DNA from: Marinobacter salexigens
Lineage (GTDB): Bacteria > Pseudomonadota > Gammaproteobacteria > Pseudomonadales > Oleiphilaceae
Assembly: GCF_018860765.1 (NCBI RefSeq)
Contig: NZ_JAHKPV010000021.1
Coordinates: 799,845 to 863,844, forward strand
DNA: 64,000 nt
Reading direction: 5' to 3'
The translations under genes were made by a program, and so were the position numbers. The notes beneath the pieces are model-generated. The model made no database searches and was not told the origin of the DNA. It saw only the letters and a program-made list of their open reading frames with translations. Positions 53,433 through 62,149 of this stretch are shown here, piece after piece. The first letter of the stretch is position 1, and every line of letters begins with the position of its first letter.

Positions 53433-53750
53433 TTATCTTAAATTCAGCCATACAAGTGCAAAAACCGCCGTAGCCAGTAAAAACCAACGCGCATAGGCGT
53501 TCGGCTTGCCATCATTGCTTTCTGTGGCTCGCGCAGGCTGATTGTTCGCCTCGTACTCTACTATCAGCTTCCGGGCCGCGTAGAGGTCGTCATCTTCCAC
53601 ATGAACATTGCTAAAGCCCGCTGCACCTATTTCACCCATCGCGCCTTGAAGATACTGGCCGCCCACGAAGGTTTCGATGCCGTTCGCTTTCAACAAACCT
53701 GCGACAATGTGTGCCTCAGTAATATCTTTGGCCCGATAGGCTATTTGCAA
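53433..53750 (-). CDS. DUF2007-domain protein with C-terminal membrane helix
   Basis: A 105-residue protein. The DUF2007 domain fills residues 1-70 (YRAKDITEAHIVAGLLKANGIETFVGG ... FSNVHVEDDDLYAARKLI) with an alpha/beta PII-like fold. Residues about 85-105 are a membrane helix (YARWFLLATAVFALVWLNL). The family is called a putative signal-transducing protein, with no tested role. It is convergent with rluF, 16 bases away. Confidence 0.9.
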   Translation of the reverse strand: MQIAYRAKDITEAHIVAGLLKANGIETFVGGQYLQGAMGEIGAAGFSNVHVEDDDLYAARKLIVEYEANNQPARATESNDGKPNAYARWFLLATAVFALVWLNLR

Positions 53751-53843
53751 TGTCTGCCCCCTTTTGTGACATTAAAGGTGCTTCCTAATCAAAGCATAGT
53801 GCGCCTATGCTTGAAGGGCCAACTCTAAAGATACGGACAACTC

Positions 53844-54923
53844 ATGTTCTGGATTATCGCTGTCGTCATAGTGGTTATTGTTGCATTGACTCTGCTTGTG
53901 TTTCGGATGGAAGATTTGTCGCACTTCGATAAAGAGGAGTATTCCGTTAGGGAGGCAAGCCCCAGTGCCGAAAATCAAAATGTGCTGGAGCGATTAAAAG
54001 AAATGCGCAGAGCGGGCGCGGGCCTTCGTGGCAAAGCGAGACTACTCGCGATGCGAAAGCATATGGACAGCCTTAGTGACGGTTTGGATTTGCAATCGGA
54101 ATTCCGCCAATGCAGCACTCCGAAAGGCGAGTGGGTGATTGCCCCAGGGGCCGACACACGGCGAAGGATTCTTTACATTCACGGCGGGGCCTGGGCGGTC
54201 GGCAGCCCCCGGAGCCACAGATCTATTACAGACCGGCTGTCCCACATTGCCAATGCTGCCGTTTTTTCTCTGGATTACCGCCTTATGCCAGAGCATCGGT
54301 TTATGGACGGTGTGCGTGACTGCCGCAAAGCCTACACCTGGCTATTGGAAAACGGTCCGGAAGGCGAGTCAAAGTCAGAATTCATTTTAATCGCAGGGGA
54401 TTCTGCCGGTGGAAGCCATACCCTTGGACTGCTGGCATGGATTCGCGACAATGGCTTGCGTCAGGCTGACGGTGCTGTGGCGTTTTCACCTTCTACCGAC
54501 CTCACACTGTCGGCGCCCAGTAACCGCAACAATATTTCTACAGACCCTATGTTGGGGCCAATGTTCGGTGGCCTCTCTAAAGTTCCCCGGCCGGTGATCT
54601 GGTGGGCAACACTGGCGACCTTTCGCATTTCCCCCACCAGCCCTATTGCATCGCCCCTTCTGGGCAATCTCGCCAATCTGCCGCCCACATTGATTCAGGC
54701 CAGTGATTCGGAGATGCTATTGGATAACGCACGGCGATACACCGCCAAAGCAAAAGCAGCCGGCTCGCTTGTAGAACTGCATACTTGGCCGGGTATGGTT
54801 CATGTATGGCAAATTTTCACGCCCATGCTGCCGGAAGCTGAAGAAGCGTTTGCTGACATAGAGGTGTTTATTAGAGATATCGAATCCCGTAAATCCCGGC
54901 CAATAGCAGCTGCTCAGACCTGA
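53844..54923 (+). CDS. HSL-type alpha/beta hydrolase (esterase/lipase)
   Basis: A 359-residue hydrolase anchored by an N-terminal membrane helix (FWIIAVVIVVIVALTLLVF). The HSL family motif is HGGAWAVGS with the oxyanion hole Gly-Gly, the nucleophile is in IAGDSAGGSHTLG and the His in WPGMVHVWQ. It probably hydrolyses acyl esters in the membrane or periplasm. Its 3' end overlaps the ArfB gene by 10 bases in the convergent direction. Weak ribosome site. Confidence 0.9.
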   Translation: MFWIIAVVIVVIVALTLLVFRMEDLSHFDKEEYSVREASPSAENQNVLERLKEMRRAGAGLRGKARLLAMRKHMDSLSDGLDLQSEFRQCSTPKGEWVIAPGADTRRRILYIHGGAWAVGSPRSHRSITDRLSHIANAAVFSLDYRLMPEHRFMDGVRDCRKAYTWLLENGPEGESKSEFILIAGDSAGGSHTLGLLAWIRDNGLRQADGAVAFSPSTDLTLSAPSNRNNISTDPMLGPMFGGLSKVPRPVIWWATLATFRISPTSPIASPLLGNLANLPPTLIQASDSEMLLDNARRYTAKAKAAGSLVELHTWPGMVHVWQIFTPMLPEAEEAFADIEVFIRDIESRKSRPIAAAQT

Positions 54924-55327
54924 ACTTTACCGCGCAGGGCTTTGGTTTTGCCCTTCTGGGTTTTGCGGTCAACCCGTTTACGCCGTGCAGACTTTGAAGG
55001 CCGGGTAGCGCGCCGCACCTTTTGCACTTTGACCGCCTCCTGAATCATCTCCTTCAGGCGCTCCAGAGCATCATCTTTATTTAACTCCAGCGTACGAAAA
55101 GACTGCGCCTTGATCACGATAATGCCTTCTTTGCTTATGCGCTGATCCTGCAGCGCCATAAGCCGCGTCTTATAAAAGGCCGGCAGAGCGGAATTTTGAA
55201 TATCGAAGCGCAGGTGCACCGCCGAGGCCACTTTATTAACGTTCTGGCCACCATTACCCTGAGCTCGAATCTGTGTAATTTCTATTTCCCAGTCCGCGAT
55301 TTCGACAGTATTGGATAGTTTCAACAT
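54914..55327 (-). CDS. arfB: Ribosome rescue peptidyl-hydrolase ArfB
   Basis: A 137-residue stop-codon-independent release factor. The GGQ loop is ITQIRAQGNGGQNVNKVASAVHLRF and the basic C-terminal tail (RRATRPSKSARRKRVDRK) inserts in the empty mRNA channel of stalled ribosomes. It hydrolyses peptidyl-tRNA on ribosomes stuck without a stop codon. The overlap with the hydrolase gene means that transcripts could be antisense at their ends. Confidence 0.95.
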   Translation of the reverse strand: MLKLSNTVEIADWEIEITQIRAQGNGGQNVNKVASAVHLRFDIQNSALPAFYKTRLMALQDQRISKEGIIVIKAQSFRTLELNKDDALERLKEMIQEAVKVQKVRRATRPSKSARRKRVDRKTQKGKTKALRGKVQV

Positions 55328-55364
55328 GGCATTAGGATACCAAATCCTTCAAACCGTAACCTGA

Positions 55365-55985
55365 CTATAGACTGCCGTTGAACGCAAGATGAAACGCGAT
55401 AGCCGCCATCATTACACCAATTACGCCATCGATGATTCGCCAGGCTAGCGGGCGCGAAAGAACAGGTGCCAGTGCCGATCCGCTCCAAGCGAGCAAGCCA
55501 AACCAAAGAACAGATGCACTGCTAGCGCCTGCCACAAAGGTAGTTGCGTTTTCCTGTTGTGCGCCAACCGCCGGAATCAATAAGAGCGTATCGAGATACA
55601 CTTGCGGGTTCAGCAAGGTGACCGCCAAGGTGGTAAAAAGAACGCCTTTTAAACTGCGACGGGACACCTCTCCGGTTTCAAGTGCCGCCCTGCCCCGACT
55701 GGCGCGATAAAACGCCTGAAGAGCCAGCCACCCGAGAAAAGCCACGCCCAACCAACGCAAAATTTCCAGCGCCTGTGGCATGGCCATTAAAGCCGCACTC
55801 ACTCCAAACATACCAAGCGTAAAAAGCGTAATATCTGCAGACATGCACAAACCAGCAGCCCACCAATGGTGCTCGCGCCGGATAGCCTGGCTCAGTACGT
55901 AAGCGTTCTGCGCTCCAATAGCAACAATGATACCGCCGCAGACAATCAATCCCGTCAAGTAGCTCTCTAGCGAACCCTCAAGCAC
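55365..55985 (-). CDS. argO: L-arginine exporter ArgO (LysE family)
   Basis: A 206-residue LysE/ArgO exporter with six membrane segments. Family signatures are GGIIVAIGAQNAYVLSQAIRREH and NPQVYLDTLLLIPAVGAQQ. It exports arginine (and canavanine) and sometimes lysine. It is divergent from argP with an 88-base gap, the classical arrangement in which ArgP activates argO when arginine is high. The start is the ATG at 55985. Confidence 0.94.
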   Translation of the reverse strand: MLEGSLESYLTGLIVCGGIIVAIGAQNAYVLSQAIRREHHWWAAGLCMSADITLFTLGMFGVSAALMAMPQALEILRWLGVAFLGWLALQAFYRASRGRAALETGEVSRRSLKGVLFTTLAVTLLNPQVYLDTLLLIPAVGAQQENATTFVAGASSASVLWFGLLAWSGSALAPVLSRPLAWRIIDGVIGVMMAAIAFHLAFNGSL

Positions 55986-56073
55986 TATGTTTACTCCTTT
56001 TTTGATGCCGCAAGAATAACCGCATGACGGTATACTTGAAATTCATATTCATAATGACGTATCAGTTTTTCTT

Positions 56074-56940
56074 ATGATTGATTACAAATTATTGGAAGCT
56101 CTTGCCACTGTTATCGAGACGGGAGGTTTCGAGCGGGCAGGCGCTGTGCTCGGTCTAAGCCAGTCCGCTATTTCGCAGCGTATTCGAACGTTGGAAGTGC
56201 GCATCGGACAGCCAGTTCTGTTTCGCAGCCCTGTTCCCAGAGCCACACCCGCGGGCCAACAGTTACTAAACCACGTTCAACAGGTTCAGCTGCTTGAACG
56301 CGATCTTGCAAAATCACTCCCAACCCTTTCCGAGCCCACCGCACGACTGCGTATTGCCCTGAATGCAGACAGTCTCGCGACTTGGTGGGCAATGGCTATT
56401 GGAGAGTTCTGTCGGAGCGAAATATTGCTGCTGGATATGCTGGTTGAAGATCAGGACATTGCACTGCGCCGAATGCGCGAAGGTGATGTCGCAGCGTGCC
56501 TATGCAGCAACTCGCAACCAGTAGCTGGAGCGCGGTGCATTCCACTCGGCAGCATGACCTATCTGCCATTGGCAACGCCTTCGTATAAAACACAGTATTT
56601 CAATCAAGGTTTCAATGAACAGAGCCTGCAGTCGGCGCCTGCAATTGTATTCGGGCCAAACGATCAGTTGCAGCACCGGTTTTTAGCTCAAAATGGCTAT
56701 CACGGCGCCTTCCCTTATCATCTATGCCCATCTTCTGAAGGGTTCGTGAAACTGGCGTTGGCAGGCATGGGTTACGGCATGATCCCGGAGATTCAGGCGC
56801 AGCACGAAATCAAGGCGGGGCGTCTCGTCAGTATTGCTCCCGGACAATCTCTTGAAGTTGAGTTGTATTGGCACTTCTGGCGTCATAGCGGAGGTGTTAT
56901 GGAGCGCCTGACAACTGCACTGAAAGCGGCTCGGCCTTAA
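56074..56940 (+). CDS. argP: LysR-family regulator ArgP
   Basis: A 288-residue LysR-type regulator: helix-turn-helix at the start (LLEALATVIETGGFERAGAVLGLSQSAISQRIRTLE) and a substrate-binding domain with the ArgP-type start LRIALNADSLATWW. It senses arginine and lysine and controls argO, argP and DNA-replication-linked genes. It is divergent from argO and its 3' end overlaps the CPBP gene by 4 bases. The gap between argO and argP has an AT-rich stretch with repeats of ATTCAT, where ArgP should bind. Confidence 0.94.
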   Translation: MIDYKLLEALATVIETGGFERAGAVLGLSQSAISQRIRTLEVRIGQPVLFRSPVPRATPAGQQLLNHVQQVQLLERDLAKSLPTLSEPTARLRIALNADSLATWWAMAIGEFCRSEILLLDMLVEDQDIALRRMREGDVAACLCSNSQPVAGARCIPLGSMTYLPLATPSYKTQYFNQGFNEQSLQSAPAIVFGPNDQLQHRFLAQNGYHGAFPYHLCPSSEGFVKLALAGMGYGMIPEIQAQHEIKAGRLVSIAPGQSLEVELYWHFWRHSGGVMERLTTALKAARP

Positions 56941-57539
56941 TCTTTTGGTCGCACATTAACGCCAAACCACCCAGGAAACCGGAGCAGGCAGAACAGAGCT
57001 ATCATGTCGTAAACGCCATGCCAAACCATAACCAAAAGAAGGCTGTCGGTTATCGCATAAGCCATACCCAGCACCAGCCCAAGGCCGGTTGCGATAACAA
57101 AGTAAGTGAAGGAAACGTAGTGTACGAGGCCGAAAAGCAAGGATGCTGCTATCACTGCGGCAATTGGCCCCGTATGCTCAGCAAGCCAGCCTTGCACCGC
57201 TCCGCGGAATAAAAGCTCCTCTCCTACACCCGCAAAGACAGAGAGCAAAATAAGAGCAGGCCACGAGTACCCAGACGCAAATTTGTATAATCCACGCATT
57301 TGCCGGTCGAGATCTGCCGGGAACAAACCGGGGATTTGCGAGGCCAGTAGCAACCCAGCATAGGTGCATAGAGCGCCCAGAACACCATAGAACACACTTG
57401 GCCAAACCCCGGCTCCAAAACCTTGAACCGGGATGCCCGCAACCAGAATAACCAAAAGCCCGACAACCCCAATCCCACCCTGAAATATCAGGGCGGCAAT
57501 TGGAGTAATTTTTGATTTATTCAGACTCTTCACTGCCAT
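56937..57539 (-). CDS. CPBP-family intramembrane metalloprotease
   Basis: A 200-residue protein with about six membrane segments and the CPBP motifs GEELLFRGAVQGWL (EExxxR), LFGLVHYVSF and VWHGVYD (His) that bind metal in the membrane. Family members cleave CAAX-type or bacteriocin-related substrates or have other unknown functions. It starts right at the end of the neighbouring crotonase gene on the same strand (57540), so the two are probably co-transcribed. The substrate is unknown. Confidence 0.88.
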   Translation of the reverse strand: MAVKSLNKSKITPIAALIFQGGIGVVGLLVILVAGIPVQGFGAGVWPSVFYGVLGALCTYAGLLLASQIPGLFPADLDRQMRGLYKFASGYSWPALILLSVFAGVGEELLFRGAVQGWLAEHTGPIAAVIAASLLFGLVHYVSFTYFVIATGLGLVLGMAYAITDSLLLVMVWHGVYDMIALFCLLRFPGWFGVNVRPKD

Positions 57540-58394
57540 TTATTTTTCAAACAATCCCTTCACAGGGAAGAGGTCATCATACTGAGGTGCTTGCTTCTGG
57601 GCTTTCGCTTGGAAGGTTTTCATCATATCGGTAGGTCGGAACATACCTGCCTGCCAGGTTGCCATGTACTTCAGGCTATCCGCTACCGTGTGCTCACGGC
57701 TGTAATTGAGCATCTCTTTGCAACCCGTGACCGCCAGCGGCGAATTGGCTGCAATTTTAGCCGCAATCTCCATTACACCGGAAACCAACGATTCCTGATC
57801 GGGGTAAAGCGCGTTCACAAAGCCCAGCCCATTCGCTTCCTGCGCAGTCAGTTTACGCCCAGTGTATGCGAGTTCGCGCACAACGCCTTCCGGCATCAGC
57901 TTGGGCAACCTCTGTAACGTGCCCACATCGGCCGTCATGCCAAGCTCGGTTTCCTTGATGGTGAAATAGGCATCTTCCGTGCAGTAGCGGCTATCCGCGG
58001 CACACACCAAGTCCAACGCACCGCCTATACAGCCCCCATGGATCGCCGCCAGTACCGGCAAACGAACATTCTCCAGCGACGTTAGCGTGTCCTGAAGCTG
58101 CAACACAACCCGGCGCAAGTTTTCTGCCATGCGGCCGGGGTCGCCACTCATAGGTACCGCTTTAGGATCTGTAAAGACACCAAGGTCCATGCCTGCCGAG
58201 AAATGCTTACCCGTGGATGACACCACAATTACGCGGGCATCGCTGTTCGCTTCAATATCCTGCATGCAGAGGGGCAACTCAAGCCAAAAGGCCTTGTTCA
58301 TGGAATTCAGCGATTCCGGGCGTTTGAACTGCACATGGGCAATCTTGTTTTCAACGCTGACGGCAAAACTTTCGTAGGTGGATAGCTCAGACAA
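57540..58394 (-). CDS. Crotonase-family, dienoyl-CoA isomerase-like (ECH1-type)
   Basis: A 284-residue crotonase. The oxyanion motifs are FSAGMDLGVF and HGGCIGGALDLVCAADSRYC. The two acidic residues of delta(3,5)-delta(2,4)-dienoyl-CoA isomerase are kept in FTIKETELGMTADVGTLQRL, giving Glu and Asp at the ECH1 positions. It probably isomerises dienoyl-CoA in breakdown of unsaturated fatty acids. It is separate from the valine-operon crotonase at 38376. Confidence 0.9.
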   Translation of the reverse strand: MSELSTYESFAVSVENKIAHVQFKRPESLNSMNKAFWLELPLCMQDIEANSDARVIVVSSTGKHFSAGMDLGVFTDPKAVPMSGDPGRMAENLRRVVLQLQDTLTSLENVRLPVLAAIHGGCIGGALDLVCAADSRYCTEDAYFTIKETELGMTADVGTLQRLPKLMPEGVVRELAYTGRKLTAQEANGLGFVNALYPDQESLVSGVMEIAAKIAANSPLAVTGCKEMLNYSREHTVADSLKYMATWQAGMFRPTDMMKTFQAKAQKQAPQYDDLFPVKGLFEK

Positions 58395-58687
58395 GACAAA
58401 ACTCCTCTATTGATTTACGCAAATACTAAAACACAGACGCAAACATACGCTATGTTGCTAAAAATGTCGGGTTTATACTTACAAGAAAATTCTTTGCTTT
58501 TCACTAGCCAGCAGGTACAGTGGCCCTCGTTGGAAAGATTTAGCAAAGCACTTCATCAATATGACGCATTCCAGTAGTTGTACGTCCTGTTTTTGATCAC
58601 GCCCGTTTTTTGTTTCCGCATACCGCTGACCAGCCATCAAAATGATGTTCTGGCGGCACTTTAAAAGATTGAATTCAGGATTATATT
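58395..58687. promoter_or_regulatory. Divergent region upstream of a cold-shock gene
   Basis: 293 bases with no gene. AT-rich sequence in the first half holds the crotonase promoter region on the minus strand. The half next to the cold-shock gene should hold its promoter and long leader, as usual for csp genes. No clear -10/-35 pair was identified; the ribosome site is AGGA, 9 bases before the ATG. Confidence 0.5.
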
Positions 58688-58894
58688 ATGTCTACTGTTA
58701 CCGGTACTGTTAAGTTTTTCAACGAAGCAAAAGGTTTTGGCTTTATCACTCGTGAAGGCGGCCCCGACGTATTTGTTCACTACAGCGCTATTCAGGGCGG
58801 CGGTTTTAAGACTCTGGCTGAAGGCCAGCAAGTTGACTTCACCGTGACTCAGGGCCAGAAAGGTCCTCAGGCTGAGAACGTTGTTGCTGTTTAA
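58688..58894 (+). CDS. Cold-shock protein (CspA family)
   Basis: A 68-residue cold-shock-domain protein with RNP1 KGFGFITRE and RNP2 VFVHYSAIQ intact. It binds single-stranded nucleic acid and melts RNA structure. It is short and monocistronic with a strong terminator. Whether it is cold-induced or constitutive cannot be read here. Confidence 0.96.
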   Translation: MSTVTGTVKFFNEAKGFGFITREGGPDVFVHYSAIQGGGFKTLAEGQQVDFTVTQGQKGPQAENVVAV

Positions 58895-58909
58895 TTAACA
58901 GACAACGCT

Positions 58910-58936
58910 AAAAAAGGCAGCTTCGGCTGCCTTTTT
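58910..58936. terminator. Intrinsic terminator, probably bidirectional
   Basis: GGCAGC (58916-58921) and GCTGCC (58926-58931) around a TTCG tetraloop, with six A before it and five T after it. It ends the cold-shock gene on the plus strand and the diguanylate cyclase gene on the minus strand. Confidence 0.93.
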
Positions 58937-58956
58937 GCTGTCTGGAAATCTGTGTT

Positions 58957-60027
58957 TTATTGCTCTAAAACCTCCTCCTGCTCAACCCTATTCCTACCTC
59001 CGGCCTTGCTACGGTATAGCGCCTGATCTGCACGGCGAATAACTGAAGCTATATCGTCACCTTCGCAAAATTCGCTAACGCCCACACTGATAGTGACATC
59101 CATTGCTACTCCATCGATAGCTTTCCAGTCGTAACTGCAAAGCGCATCTCGCACTCTTTCCGCGCTGGACAAGGCACTATCGATACTCGTAGTTGGCAGA
59201 ATGATCAAAAACTCCTCACCACCCCAACGAGCTACAAGATCTTGGGTTCTTAGCTGCGCCAATATTAACTGTCCGATCTTGGCAAGCACCCTATCCCCCA
59301 TTTCATGCCCGTAACGATCGTTGATCAATTTAAAGTGATCCACGTCGAGCAGCATAAACGATACCGGATGTCCTTCCCGCTGGAACCGTCCAATTTCCTT
59401 TTCAGCCAACTCACTTCCGTGACTCCGATTAAAGAGCCCTGTTAACGGATCAATGGTGGCTAACCTGCGAAGTTTACGCTGAGCTGAAAGCACCATGCTC
59501 AAATAGTAAAAGGACAGGTAGCTGAACATAGCAAACACAATGCTCAGGTTAAACAGGTGAACACCAAGCAAAGCACCGGATGATATCGGCTGAATAGGCG
59601 CAATAAACCACATCAAAATATCCAGCCCTACGTAATACCCCCAAAGCCCGACCAATGACAGAGCCGCACTCCTAAGGGGCATGGTAACGAACAAGGCAGG
59701 AATGAACATAAGCAGGTAATAATGGAAACCACTGCCCCAACCGATCAAAACGGTACCCAAGGCAGAATGAACAATAACCTCAGTCCAGATGAGCCGGATA
59801 GCCAAACGATTCTGCTGACGCCCTAATGCGTAGTATGCGGCAACGTACATAGACACACTGATAACATTGACCCACGCCAAAATGGGGGATCCAAGAATGT
59901 GGAATAAGAAAAAAAATGACACATCAACAGCGCCTGCAAGTTGGCAGGCTTGGCGGGCAACGCGCCAGAATTGGGGGCCACGCTCTTTACGATACGAGGA
60001 GTCAGGCATGGCAGCATTGCTTTCCAT
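58957..60027 (-). CDS. Membrane-bound GGDEF diguanylate cyclase
   Basis: A 356-residue protein. Residues about 25-180 contain five or six membrane segments; residues about 190-350 are the GGDEF domain with the active site WGGEEF and LLDVDHFKLINDRYGHEMGD. The inhibitory I-site RTQD lies five residues before GGEEF, so the enzyme can be product-inhibited. It makes cyclic di-GMP from two GTP. No EAL domain is present. A second in-frame Met at residue 7 is a possible start. Confidence 0.93.
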   Translation of the reverse strand: MESNAAMPDSSYRKERGPQFWRVARQACQLAGAVDVSFFFLFHILGSPILAWVNVISVSMYVAAYYALGRQQNRLAIRLIWTEVIVHSALGTVLIGWGSGFHYYLLMFIPALFVTMPLRSAALSLVGLWGYYVGLDILMWFIAPIQPISSGALLGVHLFNLSIVFAMFSYLSFYYLSMVLSAQRKLRRLATIDPLTGLFNRSHGSELAEKEIGRFQREGHPVSFMLLDVDHFKLINDRYGHEMGDRVLAKIGQLILAQLRTQDLVARWGGEEFLIILPTTSIDSALSSAERVRDALCSYDWKAIDGVAMDVTISVGVSEFCEGDDIASVIRRADQALYRSKAGGRNRVEQEEVLEQ

Positions 60028-60201
60028 GAATTCGAAAATCCCTAGTTATTGAACCAACTAACCCATCAAAAAACGGTGTCTATCCAACACGGGCTAGTAA
60101 AACAGCTCATCTTGCATGCAAGCGTGTCTGCGCAACACTAACGCCCATCTAGAATAGACGTACCTACCTCTTCACGCAAAACCTATGTTCCAAAACTCAC
60201 G

Positions 60202-60230
60202 TTGACTGGCACCAAAAATACAAATAACAT
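60202..60230 (+). promoter_or_regulatory. Sigma-70 promoter of the CCGGCS small gene
   Basis: TTGACT (60202-60207), 17 bp, TAACAT (60225-60230). The transcript would start near 60237, giving a leader of about 60 bases. The -35 is good, the -10 moderate. Confidence 0.6.
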
Positions 60231-60295
60231 TCATCTAAAATGACACTTAATACTCAGAGCGCATTGAAAGGCTCTTAACGGCAGGAAATCATTTT

Positions 60296-60472
60296 ATGAA
60301 GCAATTATTTAAGGAAGTAACCAGCCCCAAAATTACCGATAAAGCAGAAGCTGAAAAGTTGAATGCTGGCGCGGCGCAGGAAAGCCCAGAAGATTCTGTT
60401 GTCGCTTCAGAAGATTCGTCCAAAAAAGGGAAGCATGGGGATTCAGGTGTTTGCTGTGGCGGTTGCTCGTAA
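60296..60472 (+). CDS. Small CCGGCS-tail protein (58 residues)
   Basis: A 58-residue frame with an AGGA site 11 bases before its ATG. It begins MKQLFKEVTSPKITDKAEAE, has a hydrophilic acidic/Ser-rich middle (SPEDSVVASEDSSKKG) and ends GVCCGGCS. Three of its residues are Cys, all in the last six. A short family with a CCGSCS end is known from marine Gammaproteobacteria as a motif protein of unknown function; this one differs by Gly for Ser. The tail could bind metal (Cu, Zn) or be modified. It has its own promoter and a hairpin follows. The PCu(A)C copper chaperone gene is next, convergent. Confidence 0.75.
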   Translation: MKQLFKEVTSPKITDKAEAEKLNAGAAQESPEDSVVASEDSSKKGKHGDSGVCCGGCS

Positions 60473-60492
60473 ACACGCAGAAATCAATACGA

Positions 60493-60542
60493 TGCCAGTG
60501 ACGTTCCATTGCATCCCCTGCGCGCTGGAAACGACACTGGCA
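60493..60542. repeat. Hairpin between small gene and copper chaperone gene
   Basis: TGCCAGTG (60493-60500) pairs perfectly with CACTGGCA (60535-60542); further pairing inside the loop (GTTCC with GGAAAC) extends the structure. No U-tract. It lies between convergent stops and may be a terminator for both. Confidence 0.55.
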
Positions 60543-60558
60543 GCTCAGGATAACAGGG

Positions 60559-61068
60559 TCAATGCTCCATTGTGTGCTCGGAGTGATCCATGTCCTTCTG
60601 CCCCATGTCTGCGTCTAACGACTCCACGCTGAGCTCAACATCCATCGCGTCCGCCCCCTCGAACTCCAACCTAAGGGGAATGCTCTCTCCCTCCTTTAGC
60701 GGTTCGACCAGTTTTTCCAACATTAGGTGATAGCTATGGGGCTTGAGCTCCACAACCTCCCCCGCTGGTATTGCCAGCCCGCTTTTAAGTGACTGCATAC
60801 GCATCACACCGTCTTTCATAAGCGTTTCGTGAATTGAAACACGACCGGCCCTTGGCGTACTTGCGCTCACCAGCGTTATATCAGTGTCACTATGGTTCGT
60901 AATAACCAGATAGCCGACTCCCATGGGCGTGCCCGGCGGGGTTGGGCGACTCCAGGGGTGGTCAATATCAACGTTCCCATGAGAGTACTCATGGGCCAGT
61001 GCTCCAGTGATAAAGGCCGGAAGGATCACTATGCTGGTTACAAAGAGGAATAGGATTCGTTTTATCAT
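60559..61068 (-). CDS. PCu(A)C copper chaperone
   Basis: About 169 residues. A signal peptide is followed by the DUF461/PCu(A)C domain: NVDIDHPWSRPTPPGTPMGVGYLVITN, then SIHETLMKDGVMRMQ and the metal-site ending SYHLMLEKL. His and Met residues fit the Cu+ site pattern (H, M, HxM). A His/Met-rich tail (MDHSEHTMEH) should add metal-binding capacity. It delivers Cu+ to the CuA site of cytochrome oxidase or to cbb3-type oxidase; CcoG is present 26 kb away. The start at 61068 is preferred; an upstream Met at 61080 is in frame. Confidence 0.92.
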   Translation of the reverse strand: MIKRILFLFVTSIVILPAFITGALAHEYSHGNVDIDHPWSRPTPPGTPMGVGYLVITNHSDTDITLVSASTPRAGRVSIHETLMKDGVMRMQSLKSGLAIPAGEVVELKPHSYHLMLEKLVEPLKEGESIPLRLEFEGADAMDVELSVESLDADMGQKDMDHSEHTMEH

Positions 61069-61222
61069 AGTATCTCGCATCGCTACGGTTAATCTGAAAA
61101 TGACTGTTGTCAGGAACAGCAAGCATAAGGCTTACAGTGTTGCTTTGTGTTCAACTCAACGCAAGGAATGGGGTGCGTCGAATAGTCGCAGCGAGCGAGA
61201 TCAGGTTAAGGAGCTGCCGATA

Positions 61223-61561
61223 TCAGGCTTTTTTAACAAACTCAGACTTAAGCTTCATGGCGCCAATGCCATCAATCTTGCAATCAATATCGTGGTCACC
61301 CTCAACCAGCCGAATGCTCTTAACTTTGGTGCCAACCTTAACAACCAAGCTTGAACCCTTAACCTTCAAGTCTTTAATAACGGTTACCGCGTCTCCATCC
61401 TGAAGCTCGTTGCCGTTAGCATCTCTCACAACTTTGCCTTCGGCCTTCGCTGCCGCCTCGGCTTCTGTCCATTCGTGAGCGCACTCAGGGCAAATCAGCT
61501 GGACACCGTCTTCGTAGGTATATTCAGATCCACATTGAGGGCAAGGTGGTAGTTGAGACAT
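61223..61561 (-). CDS. yjdM: PhnA/YjdM-type zinc-ribbon protein
   Basis: A 112-residue protein. An N-terminal zinc ribbon with two CxxC pairs ([11 protein letters not shown] and [12 protein letters not shown]) is followed by a small beta-barrel ([33 protein letters not shown]). This is the YjdM/PhnA family, once tied to alkylphosphonate use, though no phosphonate genes are close by. Function unclear; metal or nucleic-acid binding is possible. Confidence 0.93.
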   Translation of the reverse strand: MSQLPPCPQCGSEYTYEDGVQLICPECAHEWTEAEAAAKAEGKVVRDANGNELQDGDAVTVIKDLKVKGSSLVVKVGTKVKSIRLVEGDHDIDCKIDGIGAMKLKSEFVKKA

Positions 61562-61687
61562 CGGAGGCTCCTGTAAATGAATTTGCAGAGATTATACCAC
61601 CAACACCCCTGCAAATCCGGAGCTGGGAGCCCAGGCCAACAAAAGGTAAACTCAGTAAGTAAAATCAACCATTTTGAGGAATCTGTT

Positions 61688-62149
61688 ATGCCAATTTGGG
61701 TCGATGCTGACGCCTGCCCTGTCCCCATACGGGAAATACTCTGCCGCGCCGCGGCTCGATGGCAGATGCAGACGACCTTCATCGCCAATCATGTGATCAA
61801 ATTACCGCCCAGCCCCTATATTAAGGCTCGTCAGGTTATGCAGGGGTTTGACGTGGCGGATAACGAGATTATGGACCAGTTGAGCGCGGGTGACCTCGTG
61901 ATTACCCAAGACATTCCGTTGGCGGCCGAGGCTATTGAGAAAGGTGCGGAAGTGTTTAATCCAAGAGGCCAAGCTTTTACTAAAGAAAACATCCGCCAAC
62001 GTCTGGCGATGAGAAACTTCATGGAAGAGATGCGCAACGCCGGGCAAGTTACCGGAGGCGCAGCGCCATTCAATCAAACCGATCGCAAGGAATTCGCTGA
62101 TAAACTCGACCGTTGGTTACAGCGCAATCGCAAGCCCGGCAACCACTAA
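61688..62149 (+). CDS. YaiI/YqxD (DUF188) family protein
   Basis: The true start is the ATG at 61688 (MPIWVDADACPVPIREIL) with a GAGGA site; an upstream Met at 61577 is without support. The product is 153 residues. The family motif VDADACPV and QGFDVADNEIMDQL ... GDLVITQDIPLAAEAIEKGA are present, a NYN/PIN-like fold with Asp residues that may bind metal; nuclease activity is possible. The last 33 bases overlap, in antisense, a small membrane peptide gene. Confidence 0.92.
   Translation: MPIWVDADACPVPIREILCRAAARWQMQTTFIANHVIKLPPSPYIKARQVMQGFDVADNEIMDQLSAGDLVITQDIPLAAEAIEKGAEVFNPRGQAFTKENIRQRLAMRNFMEEMRNAGQVTGGAAPFNQTDRKEFADKLDRWLQRNRKPGNH

Noticed and set aside
29664..60472. YcaO fusion modifying the CCGGCS peptide (a RiPP system)
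   Set aside because: Cys-rich tail and YcaO are both present but 29 kb apart with no shared neighbours, exporter or protease. Kept as a remote idea only.
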